64,000 bases of DNA. Source: Mesonia ostreae. Its GTDB lineage: Bacteria; Bacteroidota; Bacteroidia; Flavobacteriales; Flavobacteriaceae. The notes beneath the pieces were generated by a model, which saw nothing but the letters and a program-made list of their open reading frames with translations, was not told the origin of the DNA and made no database searches. Shown piece after piece: positions 41,971 to 50,475 of the stretch (within the stretch, counting starts at the first letter, position 1; every line of letters starts with the position of its first letter). A program made the translations under genes and the position numbers. Location of the stretch: positions 62,001-126,000 of the forward strand of contig NZ_JAVRBG010000001.1 in assembly GCF_031845265.1 (NCBI RefSeq), given 5' to 3'.

Positions 41971-41985
41971 CGAAAATTTAAAGTT

Positions 41986-42819
41986 ATGGGCAACGCAAGA
42001 AACCAAGGAAAAGGAAACATGAAGAAGAAGAAGAATAAGCCTTTTAATAAAGACAGAAAACCTGCCTCTAAAAATAAAGTAAAAGTAGATCAGCAAATTA
42101 AAGATCCTGAAGCTGGTATGCGTCTTAACAAGTACATTGCCAATTCTGGCGTTTGCTCTCGTAGAGATGCAGATATTTATATTTCTGCTGGAAACGTTCG
42201 CGTAAATGGAGAAGTAGTTACCGAAATGGGTTACAAAGTAAAATTAACCGACGAGGTAAAATTTGACGGAAGAAAAATTACTCCAGATCAAAAAGAATAT
42301 GTTCTACTAAATAAACCTAGCGGATTTTATGTTACTGGAAGTTTAGAAAGAAACAACCGTACCGTAATGGATTTGGTGGCCAACGCTTCAAAATCTAAAC
42401 TTAGTCCTGTTGGTAAATTAGATACTAGTACGATGGGATTGTTGCTATTTACCAACGACGGTACTCTAGCTAAAAACTTAGCGACTCCAAAGCAAGGCAT
42501 CCGACAGTTGTATCACGTAGAACTCAACAAGAATTTAGACCAGATAGATTTAGAAAAAATTAGAGAAGGCGTCACGTTAGAAGATGGAAAGGTAAATATT
42601 GATGATGTGAGCTATGTAGACAATCAGCCTAAAAGACAAGTGGGTGTTGAACTTAAGAGTACACGACCACATATTGTACAGCGATTATTTAAAAAATTAG
42701 GTTACGAAGTTGTGCGATTAGACCGCGTAGTGTACGGTGGTTTAACCAAGAAAGATTTACCTAGAGGAAATTACAGACACCTCTCTAAACAAGAAGTGAT
42801 CAACTTAGGTATGATCTAA
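41986..42819 (+). CDS. rluB: RluB/RsuA-family rRNA pseudouridine synthase
   Basis: A 277-aa enzyme. A Lys/Arg-rich disordered N-terminus (about residues 1-45) precedes an S4 RNA-binding domain (MRLNKYIANSGVCSRRDADI) and the pseudouridine synthase domain with the catalytic Asp in GKLDTSTMGLLLFTNDG, then KQGIRQLYHVEL and RPHIVQRLFKKLGYEVVRLDR. Arg of the usual GRLD motif is Lys here, which is tolerated. It probably modifies 23S rRNA (position U2605 type). A good terminator follows the stop. Confidence 0.9.
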   Translation: MGNARNQGKGNMKKKKNKPFNKDRKPASKNKVKVDQQIKDPEAGMRLNKYIANSGVCSRRDADIYISAGNVRVNGEVVTEMGYKVKLTDEVKFDGRKITPDQKEYVLLNKPSGFYVTGSLERNNRTVMDLVANASKSKLSPVGKLDTSTMGLLLFTNDGTLAKNLATPKQGIRQLYHVELNKNLDQIDLEKIREGVTLEDGKVNIDDVSYVDNQPKRQVGVELKSTRPHIVQRLFKKLGYEVVRLDRVVYGGLTKKDLPRGNYRHLSKQEVINLGMI

Positions 42820-42837
42820 TCATAGTTACATATAGTT

Positions 42838-42868
42838 TAAAAAAGTGCCTTTATCTAGGCACTTTTTT
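42838..42868 (+). terminator. Intrinsic terminator after rluB
   Basis: The stem AAAAAGTGCCT / AGGCACTTTTT with a TTATCT-type loop is followed by T residues, about 20 bases after the stop codon. Confidence 0.85.
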
Positions 42869-43049
42869 TGTGCGAAAATTTAACATTTAGAGACTTCCAC
42901 AGTAAGAAAAAATAGATTTTATTTGTTTCAAATTTAAGGATTCGATGAATCTCTATTTTAAATTTTATTCTAATTTACGCATATTGTTATAATTTTATTT
43001 CTATCTTTTACATATACTTATTTTACGCAGAATATTTTAAAAAATCCTA

Positions 43050-44450
43050 ATGAATACAAAATATATTGACCTTATAAGTCAAACCTATCATTTCCCTCAA
43101 GAGGAATTTAAGTTAGAAAATAATAGTCTTGAATTTCACGACATCAATTTAATGGAGTTAATACAAGAATACGGCGCTCCCTTAAAGTTCACTTACTTGC
43201 CAAAAATTTCAGAAAACATTCAACGCGCAAAAGGATGGTTTAAAAATGCAATCGAAAAAAATAATTACAAAGGTAATTACAACTATTGCTATTGCACCAA
43301 GAGCTCCCATTTTCAGCACGTTATAGACGAAGCCTTAAAAAATGATATTCATATCGAAACCTCTTCTGCTTTCGATATTGATATTGTGGAGAAAATGATG
43401 AAAAAAGGAAAGATTAATAAAGACACTTTTGTCATCTGCAATGGTTTTAAACGCGCACAATACGTATCTAATATTGCTAGACTTATTAATAATGGGCATT
43501 CTAATTGCATTCCAATTATTGATAATTATGAAGAAATAGATTTACTTTCAGAAGAAATAAAAGACGATTTTAAAATAGGAATTCGTATTGCTTCGGAAGA
43601 AGAACCAAAATTTGAATTTTACACCTCTAGGTTAGGCATTGGATATCGAAATATTATTCCGTTTTACGAAGATCAAATCAAAAATAATGAAAAAGTAGAA
43701 CTTAAAATGCTTCATTTTTTCATCAATACGGGAATACGAGATACTGCCTATTATTGGAACGAACTTCTAAAGTGTTTGAAGGTGTATGTGCGTTTAAGAA
43801 AAATTTGTCCTACGCTAGACAGTCTAAATATTGGTGGCGGTTTCCCGATCAAAAACTCTCTTCATTTTGAATATGATTATGAATATATGATTGACGAAAT
43901 TATTAATCAAATCAATCATTTTTGTGAAGAAGCGGAAGTGCCTGTACCAAATATTTTTACCGAATTTGGTAGCTTTACTGTGGGAGAAAGCGGAGGAGCT
44001 ATATATGAAGTCTTATACCAAAAACAACAAAACGATCGTGAAAAATGGAATATGATCAACTCTTCCTTTATCACTACCCTACCCGATACTTGGGCAATTA
44101 ATAAGCGCTTTATTATGCTTGCTATTAACCGTTGGGAAGAAGAATATGAGCGCGTTTTACTAGGTGGCTTAACTTGCGATAGTGATGATTATTACAATAG
44201 TGAACAACATATGAACGCTATATATTTACCAAAATATAAAAAAGAAAAACCGCTTTATATTGGTTTTTTCAATACAGGTGCTTACCAAGAAAGTATTGGA
44301 GGCTTTGGCGGATTACAGCATTGCCTTATCCCTAGCCCCAAACATATTTTGATCGATAAGGATGAAGAAGGCAAGATCACAACAAAACTATTTAGCAACC
44401 AACAGAAAAGTGAAGACTTACTTAAAATTTTAGGCTACGATGACAACTAA
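43050..44450 (+). CDS. Arginine decarboxylase-like PLP enzyme (alanine racemase-fold, fold type III)
   Basis: A 466-aa fold-type III PLP decarboxylase. The PLP Lys is in YNYCYCTKSSHFQHV (residues about 76-90), SLNIGGGFPI is the glycine-rich phosphate motif, and CDSDDYYNSEQ includes the catalytic Cys-Asp pair near residue 375, with the late GAYQESIGGFGG. I recognise it as the short arginine decarboxylase annotated in flavobacteria. It makes agmatine, the substrate of the agmatinase encoded downstream with an 11-bp overlap. This is the first step of the polyamine block. Confidence 0.88.
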   Translation: MNTKYIDLISQTYHFPQEEFKLENNSLEFHDINLMELIQEYGAPLKFTYLPKISENIQRAKGWFKNAIEKNNYKGNYNYCYCTKSSHFQHVIDEALKNDIHIETSSAFDIDIVEKMMKKGKINKDTFVICNGFKRAQYVSNIARLINNGHSNCIPIIDNYEEIDLLSEEIKDDFKIGIRIASEEEPKFEFYTSRLGIGYRNIIPFYEDQIKNNEKVELKMLHFFINTGIRDTAYYWNELLKCLKVYVRLRKICPTLDSLNIGGGFPIKNSLHFEYDYEYMIDEIINQINHFCEEAEVPVPNIFTEFGSFTVGESGGAIYEVLYQKQQNDREKWNMINSSFITTLPDTWAINKRFIMLAINRWEEEYERVLLGGLTCDSDDYYNSEQHMNAIYLPKYKKEKPLYIGFFNTGAYQESIGGFGGLQHCLIPSPKHILIDKDEEGKITTKLFSNQQKSEDLLKILGYDDN

Positions 44451-45315
44451 AAACAATTATGCGGGCATTCTAGACAAATATGCTCGATTAGAAGAAGCAA
44501 AAGTGGTATTAATTCCTGTTCCCTACGACGGTACAAGCACTTGGCAAAAAGGAGCCGATAAAGGTCCACAAGCTTTTCTTGAGGCTTCAGAGAATATGGA
44601 GTTATTCGATATAGAAACCCGTACTGAAGTGTACAAAAAAGGCGTGTATTTAGCCGCTCCTGTGACCGAAAATTCTTCGCCAGAAAAGATGGTAGAAGCG
44701 GTTCATAAAACCACTAAAAACTACATTAAACAAGATAAATTTGTAACCCTTTTTGGAGGCGAACATTCTATCTCTATTGGTAGTATTCGGGCTTTTAATG
44801 AGGCTTTCCCAGATTTAACCGTGGTACAAATTGATGCCCATGCAGATCTTCGAAAAGAATATGAGGGTTCTTCTTGCAACCACGCCTGTGCGGTTCATGA
44901 AGCTAGTAAAACCACCAATTTAGTTCAGGTGGGGATTCGTTCTATGGATGAAGAAGAATTGGAATATATGGATGAAAATCAAGTGTATTTTGCACACGAT
45001 TTGTATGAAGACTGGATGGATGACGCCATTGGGCAAATGACTCCGAATGTCTTTTTAACCATAGATTTAGACGCGTTTGATCCTTCGATTCTACCCTCTA
45101 CAGGAACACCAGAACCTGGCGGACTTTTTTGGTACGAGACCTTAGACTTTTTAAAACTCATCTTTAAAAAGAAGAATGTAGTAGGTTTTGATATTGTAGA
45201 ACTTTGCCCAAATAAAGAAGAAAAGTCATCGGACTTTCTTGCTGCAAAACTGTATTATAAAATGTTGAGCTATAAGTTTAAGTACGGAAAGCCCATAGTA
45301 ATAGAAGAGGAATAA
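44440..45315 (+). CDS. speB: Agmatinase
   Basis: A 291-aa ureohydrolase that converts agmatine to putrescine and urea. The binuclear manganese ligands are visible in FGGEHSISIG, QIDAHADLR (with the SCNHACA loop after it) and TIDLDAFDPSILPSTGTPEPGG. It overlaps the arginine decarboxylase gene by 11 bp, so the two are translationally coupled. Confidence 0.93.
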   Translation: MTTKNNYAGILDKYARLEEAKVVLIPVPYDGTSTWQKGADKGPQAFLEASENMELFDIETRTEVYKKGVYLAAPVTENSSPEKMVEAVHKTTKNYIKQDKFVTLFGGEHSISIGSIRAFNEAFPDLTVVQIDAHADLRKEYEGSSCNHACAVHEASKTTNLVQVGIRSMDEEELEYMDENQVYFAHDLYEDWMDDAIGQMTPNVFLTIDLDAFDPSILPSTGTPEPGGLFWYETLDFLKLIFKKKNVVGFDIVELCPNKEEKSSDFLAAKLYYKMLSYKFKYGKPIVIEEE

Positions 45316-45485
45316 TATTGAATTATTCGAGGTAATCCCGTGATTAGACTTCGGGCAGATTTTGTATAAATATACCTTACAAAATAATTTAAAATTTATA
45401 AATAATAATTTCAGCGTCAGTTATTTAAAACCTCATTAAAGAAGATTTTGAAACGATTACGCTTGAAAAAATCATAATATAACAA

Positions 45486-46457
45486 ATGAATAAAGGAGCA
45501 ATTTCCCAATTTATAGAAAAATATTATTTACACTTTAATGCTGCAAGCCTTGTAGATGCTGCAAAAGCTTACGAAGATCAACTTAACGGAGGCGCAAAAA
45601 TGTTAGTTTCTCTTGCGGGAGCGATGAGTACTGCAGAAATAGGTAAAATCTTTGCCGAAATGATTCGGAAAGATAAATTGCAAATTATTTCATGTACGGG
45701 CGCCAACTTAGAAGAAGATATTATGAATTTAGTGGCTCACTCCCACTACAAAAGAATTCCTAATTACCGCGACTTAACGCCTAAAGATGAATGGGATTTA
45801 TTAGAAAAAGGCTTGAATAGAGTTACAGATACGTGTATTCCCGAGGAGGAAGCTTTTAGAAGAATTCAAAAGCATATTGTGAAAATTTGGAAAGATGCAG
45901 AAGCGAAAGGAGAACGTTACTTTCCGCACGAATTTATGTATAAATTATTGTTAAGTGGCGTTTTAGAAGAGCATTATGAAATAGATCTTAAAGATTCTTG
46001 GATGTACGCTGCCGCGGAAAAAAACTTACCTATTATTGTTCCTGGATGGGAAGACAGTACGATGGGAAATATTTTTGCCAGCTATGTGATGAAAGGAGAA
46101 TTAAAAGCGAGTACCATGAAATCTGGGATTGAATATATGACTTTCCTAGCCGATTGGTATACCGAAAATTCTAAAAACGGAATTGGATTTTTCCAAATTG
46201 GTGGCGGAATCGCTGGAGATTTCCCTATTTGTGTGGTGCCTATGCTGTACCAAGATATGGAAAGACCTGATACTCCTTTTTGGAGCTATTTCTGTCAGAT
46301 TTCAGATTCTACCACAAGTTATGGATCGTATTCTGGAGCTGTTCCCAACGAAAAAATTACTTGGGGAAAATTAGATTTGGACACGCCTAAGTTTATTATA
46401 GAAAGTGACGCTACGATTGTAGCTCCGCTTGTTTTTGCTTATTTGCTAGATATGTAG
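45486..46457 (+). CDS. Deoxyhypusine synthase-like protein, possibly homospermidine synthase
   Basis: A 323-aa protein of the deoxyhypusine synthase fold. It has NGGAKMLVSLAGAMSTAEIG, SCTGANLEEDIMNLVAH, VPGWEDSTMGN, GFFQIGGGIAGDFPICVVPML and the active-site Lys segment NEKITWGKLDLD, which corresponds to the essential lysine of eukaryotic DHS. Bacteria have no eIF5A-type substrate, so hypusine formation is unlikely; homospermidine or related polyamine synthesis from putrescine is the likely role, supported by its position after the arginine decarboxylase and agmatinase genes. Homospermidine is reported as a main polyamine in flavobacteria. Confidence 0.8.
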   Translation: MNKGAISQFIEKYYLHFNAASLVDAAKAYEDQLNGGAKMLVSLAGAMSTAEIGKIFAEMIRKDKLQIISCTGANLEEDIMNLVAHSHYKRIPNYRDLTPKDEWDLLEKGLNRVTDTCIPEEEAFRRIQKHIVKIWKDAEAKGERYFPHEFMYKLLLSGVLEEHYEIDLKDSWMYAAAEKNLPIIVPGWEDSTMGNIFASYVMKGELKASTMKSGIEYMTFLADWYTENSKNGIGFFQIGGGIAGDFPICVVPMLYQDMERPDTPFWSYFCQISDSTTSYGSYSGAVPNEKITWGKLDLDTPKFIIESDATIVAPLVFAYLLDM

Positions 46458-46737
46458 AAATTGAGACTTAAGACTTAAGACAAAAATTAAAAAATATCTT
46501 ACTGAAAACTGCTAATTCATAAAGTATATCACTTTTTAATTCTTTAGAGCGCTTATTTTTAATGAATTTGCTATAAGTCGCAGAGTAAACTTTTGCGAAA
46601 GCGATAGCAGCGGCATCTTTTTGTGAAGTGAAACGCCACAAAAAATATAGCGGATAGCGCGGTTGCGCTTTTTCTGCGCAATTTGCCCTCATAAAACATG
46701 GTATTTAAGAGATGCTATAGATTAATATTATATGTGA
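46458..46737. other. GC-variable intergenic region with short repeats
   Basis: About 280 bases between the DHS-like and GNAT-nitrilase genes. It begins with a short tandem motif (GACTTAAGACTTAAGAC at 46464-46480), then has a TTTTGCGAAAGCG (46591-46603, a variant of the dispersed motif), and a GC-rich hairpin, TTGCGC at 46663-46668 with GCGCAA at 46676-46681. A 74-codon minus-strand frame is present, but it does not look like a real gene. It may be a decayed repeat element. Confidence 0.5.
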
Positions 46738-48270
46738 ATGTTAGACAAAATAGAGAATATTGAATTAAAATACCTTACGATTGAGGATTTTGAGGAGTTA
46801 AAAGATGCTACGGTTTCTTCTTACGATTCTATGCCCAACTCGTATTGGAAATTAGATGAAATTGGGAAATTAATTTCTCTTTTTCCTGAAGGACAAATCG
46901 TTATTAAAATTAATGGCGATATTGCGGGTTGTGCGCTTTCTATTATTGTGAAGATGAACGATGTAGAAGACCATCACACCTACCAAGATATCGTGGGAGA
47001 TGATAACTTTAAAGTTCACGATAAAAATGGCGATACGCTTTACGGAATTGATGTGTTTATAAAGCCCGCTTATCGCGGACTGCGTCTAGGTAGACGTTTA
47101 TACGATTACCGAAAAGAGGTATGTGAAAACTTGAATTTGAAAGGAATTGTTTTTGGCGGAAGAATTCCCAACTATCATAAATTTGCGAAAGAATTTACTC
47201 CAAAACAGTATATTGATAAGGTGAAAGCCAAAGAAATTCACGATCCCGTACTTAACTTTCAATTATCTAATGATTTTCATCCTGTTCGGATTTTAAAAGG
47301 TTATCTGGAAGGCGACAAGGCTTCTGGAGAATATGCAGTGTTGATGGAATGGGATAATATTTATTACACCAAACCTACCAAAAAACCTTCAGCCAACAAA
47401 AGTGTGGTGCGATTGGGATTGATTCAATGGCAAATGCGTTCCTACAACGGAATGGATGATTTGATGCAGCAAGCGGAATATTTTATTGATAGTCTTGCAG
47501 GCTATAGATCTGATTTTGCTATGTTTCCTGAATTTTTTAATGCGCCGCTTATGGCGAAATTTAATCACCTTTCTGAATCTGATGCGATTAGAGAGTTGGC
47601 AGGATATACCGAAAGGGTGAAAGAAAAACTATCTGAACTTTCTATCTCTTACAACATCAATATTATTTCTGGAAGTATGCCAGAGATTATAGATGGCAGT
47701 CTTTACAACGTGGGATACCTCTGCAAAAGAGATGGAAGTATTGAGCGTTACGAAAAAATACACGTAACGCCAGATGAAGCTAAAATTTGGGGAATGCAAC
47801 GTGGGAGTGAACTAAAAACCTTCGACACCGATTGTGGTAAAATAGGAATTCTTATTTGCTATGATGTGGAATTTCCTGAACTTTCCAGACTACTTTCAGA
47901 TGAAGGAATGGATATTTTATTTGTTCCGTTTTTAACAGATACGCAAAACGGATATTCTCGAGTTCGGCTTTGTGCCCAAGCGAGAGCTATAGAAAACGAA
48001 TGTTACGTCGCCATTGCTGGAAGCGTAGGAAACTTACCAAATGTGCACAATATGGATATTCAATATGCGCAATCTGCAGTTTTTACGCCTTGTGATTTTT
48101 CTTTTCCGTCTAACGGAGTAAAAGCAGAAACTACGCCCAATACCGAAATGATTTTGGTTGCCGATGTAGATATCGACTTGTTGCGAGAATTACATACGTT
48201 TGGAAGCGTTCACAACCTCAAGGATAGAAGACCCGATGTATACCAACTTCAGCGAACGAAAAAATCTTAA
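46738..48270 (+). CDS. GNAT acetyltransferase-carbon-nitrogen hydrolase fusion
   Basis: A 510-aa bifunctional protein. Residues 1-210 form a GNAT N-acetyltransferase domain (IDVFIKPAYRGLRLGRRLYDYR with the acetyl-CoA loop RGLRLGRRL). Residues about 225-510 form a nitrilase-family amidohydrolase with catalytic Glu in FPEFFNAPL, Lys in EKIHVTPDEA and Cys in ILICYDVEFPELSRLL. This fusion recurs in Bacteroidetes. It may deacylate an amide and transfer an acetyl group; the substrate is unknown. It follows the DHS-like gene, and a polyamine conjugate is a natural guess, but no more. Confidence 0.88.
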   Translation: MLDKIENIELKYLTIEDFEELKDATVSSYDSMPNSYWKLDEIGKLISLFPEGQIVIKINGDIAGCALSIIVKMNDVEDHHTYQDIVGDDNFKVHDKNGDTLYGIDVFIKPAYRGLRLGRRLYDYRKEVCENLNLKGIVFGGRIPNYHKFAKEFTPKQYIDKVKAKEIHDPVLNFQLSNDFHPVRILKGYLEGDKASGEYAVLMEWDNIYYTKPTKKPSANKSVVRLGLIQWQMRSYNGMDDLMQQAEYFIDSLAGYRSDFAMFPEFFNAPLMAKFNHLSESDAIRELAGYTERVKEKLSELSISYNINIISGSMPEIIDGSLYNVGYLCKRDGSIERYEKIHVTPDEAKIWGMQRGSELKTFDTDCGKIGILICYDVEFPELSRLLSDEGMDILFVPFLTDTQNGYSRVRLCAQARAIENECYVAIAGSVGNLPNVHNMDIQYAQSAVFTPCDFSFPSNGVKAETTPNTEMILVADVDIDLLRELHTFGSVHNLKDRRPDVYQLQRTKKS

Positions 48271-48336
48271 GCTTTTTTTAAATCATAAACTTCCCTTATA
48301 AAATTTTGCGTTCTTTGCAATCCTATTACTTTACCT

Positions 48337-48975
48337 ATGCAAGATTGGATAATTTATAGTATTGGTTTTGTGGCACAAATTCTTTTTGCGTCTCGCATTA
48401 TCATACAATGGTTTAAATCTGAAAAAGCGAACAAACTCAAGACGCCAGTTATTTTCTGGAAGCTCAGTTTACTGGCGGCTATTCTGTTCTTTTTTTACGG
48501 TTATTTGCGTCGAGATTTTTCTATTATGCTGGGACAAGCAATTATTTATTTTGTTTTCATAAGAAATCTAGCGCTACAAAAACAATGGAAACCATCTTCT
48601 TTTATTTTTAAATTTATCGTCATTGGTTTTCCCATTTTTGCGATTTGGTATGGTATTTTTGGAGCAGACATCAACTATAACCTGCTATTTTCACAGCAGG
48701 AAGATCAAGGGATTGGTACTTGGTTACTCATTACAGGGATTGTGGGGCAATTGGTCTATGTCTTTAGGTTTATCTACCAATGGATTTATTCTGAACAGAA
48801 ACAGAAATCAAGTTTACCCTTAGGATTTTGGATTCTAAGCTTGGTAGGTTCTGCCATTGTTTTGGTGTATGCTATCTATAGAGAAGATCCAGTGCTTTTG
48901 GCTTCTCACTTTGGCGGTTCTATTATTTATATACGTAATGTTTATATTGGGTTACGATCTTCTGCTTCGTCCTAG
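48337..48975 (+). CDS. Lipid-A-disaccharide synthase N-terminal-like domain (LAB_N) protein
   Basis: A 212-aa membrane protein made of two similar LAB_N repeats. The first is near residues 5-75 (SIGFVAQILFASRIIIQWFKSEK, FWKLSLLAAILFFFYGYLR) and the second near 125-200 (GIVGQLVYVFRFIYQWIYSEQK, FWILSLVGSAIVLVYAIYRED). LAB_N domains occur alone in bacteria beside lipid and glycan genes, but no catalytic activity is assigned. Its 3' end overlaps the convergent GT87-like gene by 53 bp. Confidence 0.82.
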   Translation: MQDWIIYSIGFVAQILFASRIIIQWFKSEKANKLKTPVIFWKLSLLAAILFFFYGYLRRDFSIMLGQAIIYFVFIRNLALQKQWKPSSFIFKFIVIGFPIFAIWYGIFGADINYNLLFSQQEDQGIGTWLLITGIVGQLVYVFRFIYQWIYSEQKQKSSLPLGFWILSLVGSAIVLVYAIYREDPVLLASHFGGSIIYIRNVYIGLRSSASS

Positions 48976-50314
48976 GAAAAAATTCCGCGAAAGCGAATAA
49001 AAACACGATAAGATATTCTAGCGTTATCAACCAATAATTTTCTTGAAATCCGTCTTTTGCATATGCAGAATAGCTAAAGAACACCACAAAACTCCATATG
49101 TAAGCGAATCTATATTCGGTGAAAATACTTAACAGCAAGGGTGTCGCTACATACCAAGGATGAACGGTGGTAGCCAAAGAAAAATAGCAGAAAATACTTA
49201 ACAACATCGCAGTAAATAAAGTCTTTACGGAATTATTTTTTCTTAGTATACTTAATAGGAGTATGCTTATAAATACTAAAATTGGTAATATTTTTCCTAG
49301 CACAGCAATTGTGTTCCAACCTACCAACTGAAAACCTAACCAGCGCAAGAGATAGTAAATACTTGCATTAAATTCAAATTTCTGAAACCAAAGTGCTACC
49401 GTAGCACTATAATTTTGAAGAAATTCACCCGATAAAAACGGAAGAAAAGTAACTGCGATGCACAGAAAAACAACTATATAATAGGAGATTAATCTCATCC
49501 CTTGTTTAAGCAGATTCCTATTATTCTTCGTGTTCACAAAAAAATTAAAAAGTATGGGAAGAAATAAAAGTGGTAAAAGTTTAATAGAAACCGAGATGCC
49601 CATCAAAATAGCAGAAATCCACCACTTATTTTTCATCAAGGCATAAATAGAAGCTAATAAAAAGAACAACATCGCCCCTTCAAAATGGAGATTTCCAGTA
49701 AGTTCTATCAAAATAAACGGATTTAAAAAATACCAGAATATGTGTTTGGGATCTTTACCTATTCCTATAAGAAGTTTACGTCCTATAAAGAAAATTCCTA
49801 CATCGGCGGCTAATATTATGATTCTAAATACAATCACTGAACCCAGAATAGATATTCCCGAAAATAATCCTGCTGCTGCAAAAAACAACTGATTTATGGG
49901 CGGATAATTACTAAAGTTCCCTGCGCTTAGCGTTCCCATTCCTTCCACTAAGTCTTCCGCCTGAGAGAGATAAGTAGAACCGTTCAAAAGATATTCGTTG
50001 GGAGTAAAAAGATAGGGGTTTACAAAGTTAGCAATCAATCTTCCATCCCAAATAAACCGATAAAAATCTTGAGAAAGGTTGGGCAGAGCGAATAGAAAAA
50101 TCAGTCTAAAGAGAATTCCTGCAAACAATAAAAATTTAAAATTCCCGTGATTAAATTGAATGAGCTTATAGCTTAGAAAAAATAGAGCAGCGTAGAGAGA
50201 AAAAAGTCTTATAAAGTCATAGCGTTCTAAATCATAAGCAAACGCGGCATACATGGCAATTATCGCTATTGAGAAGAATAAAGGAATTTTATATTGGCTG
50301 TATAATTCTTTCAC
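48923..50314 (-). CDS. GT87-like (DUF2029) mannosyltransferase, integral membrane
   Basis: A 463-aa protein with about 10-12 hydrophobic helices and a conserved periplasmic-loop motif QDFYRFIWDGRLIANFVNPYL (residues about 80-100), where Asp-Arg-x-Arg-like patterns of GT-C enzymes sit, plus NYPPINQLFFAAAG. This is the DUF2029/GT87 family, using polyprenyl-phosphate sugars such as polyprenyl-phosphomannose. It is the last gene of the minus-strand cluster and is separated from the GT2 gene by 161 bases with a palindrome. It overlaps the LAB_N gene tail to tail. Confidence 0.82.
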   Translation of the reverse strand: MKELYSQYKIPLFFSIAIIAMYAAFAYDLERYDFIRLFSLYAALFFLSYKLIQFNHGNFKFLLFAGILFRLIFLFALPNLSQDFYRFIWDGRLIANFVNPYLFTPNEYLLNGSTYLSQAEDLVEGMGTLSAGNFSNYPPINQLFFAAAGLFSGISILGSVIVFRIIILAADVGIFFIGRKLLIGIGKDPKHIFWYFLNPFILIELTGNLHFEGAMLFFLLASIYALMKNKWWISAILMGISVSIKLLPLLFLPILFNFFVNTKNNRNLLKQGMRLISYYIVVFLCIAVTFLPFLSGEFLQNYSATVALWFQKFEFNASIYYLLRWLGFQLVGWNTIAVLGKILPILVFISILLLSILRKNNSVKTLFTAMLLSIFCYFSLATTVHPWYVATPLLLSIFTEYRFAYIWSFVVFFSYSAYAKDGFQENYWLITLEYLIVFLFAFAEFFPRTKQKIVTQYKHYVYK

Positions 50315-50380
50315 ACGTGTTTTTTTATTTCTGTCTAATCTATAAATTCAGAAAACTTCCATAATCTTCAGATCTCACAG

Positions 50381-50396
50381 TCCCGAAGTTTCGGGA
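50381..50396. repeat. Short GC-rich palindrome TCCCGAA-GT-TTCGGGA
   Basis: A 16-base near-perfect palindrome with a 2-base loop lies between the GT87-like and processive GT2 genes. Flavobacterial intergenic regions often carry small hairpins of this style. The T-run needed for a terminator is absent. Confidence 0.5.
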
Positions 50397-50475
50397 TGGA
50401 AACCTTTGAGGTCGCTCGCATTAAGAGCTTTCTATTTGATAGTCGGAATATATTATTACATTTTGAGAATTCATA

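Noticed and set aside
45486..46457. True hypusination of a translation factor
   Set aside because: Bacteria have EF-P rather than eIF5A, and no hydroxylase gene is present; a polyamine role is more plausible.
46468..46692. Minus-strand 74-codon frame between the DHS-like and GNAT-nitrilase genes
   Set aside because: No start-site signals, no recognisable domain, and the codons overlap repeat-like and palindromic sequence. It looks like chance.
50381..50396. Terminator between GT2 and GT87-like genes
   Set aside because: The palindrome has no T-run and the cluster genes continue on the same strand, so it is kept as a repeat only.
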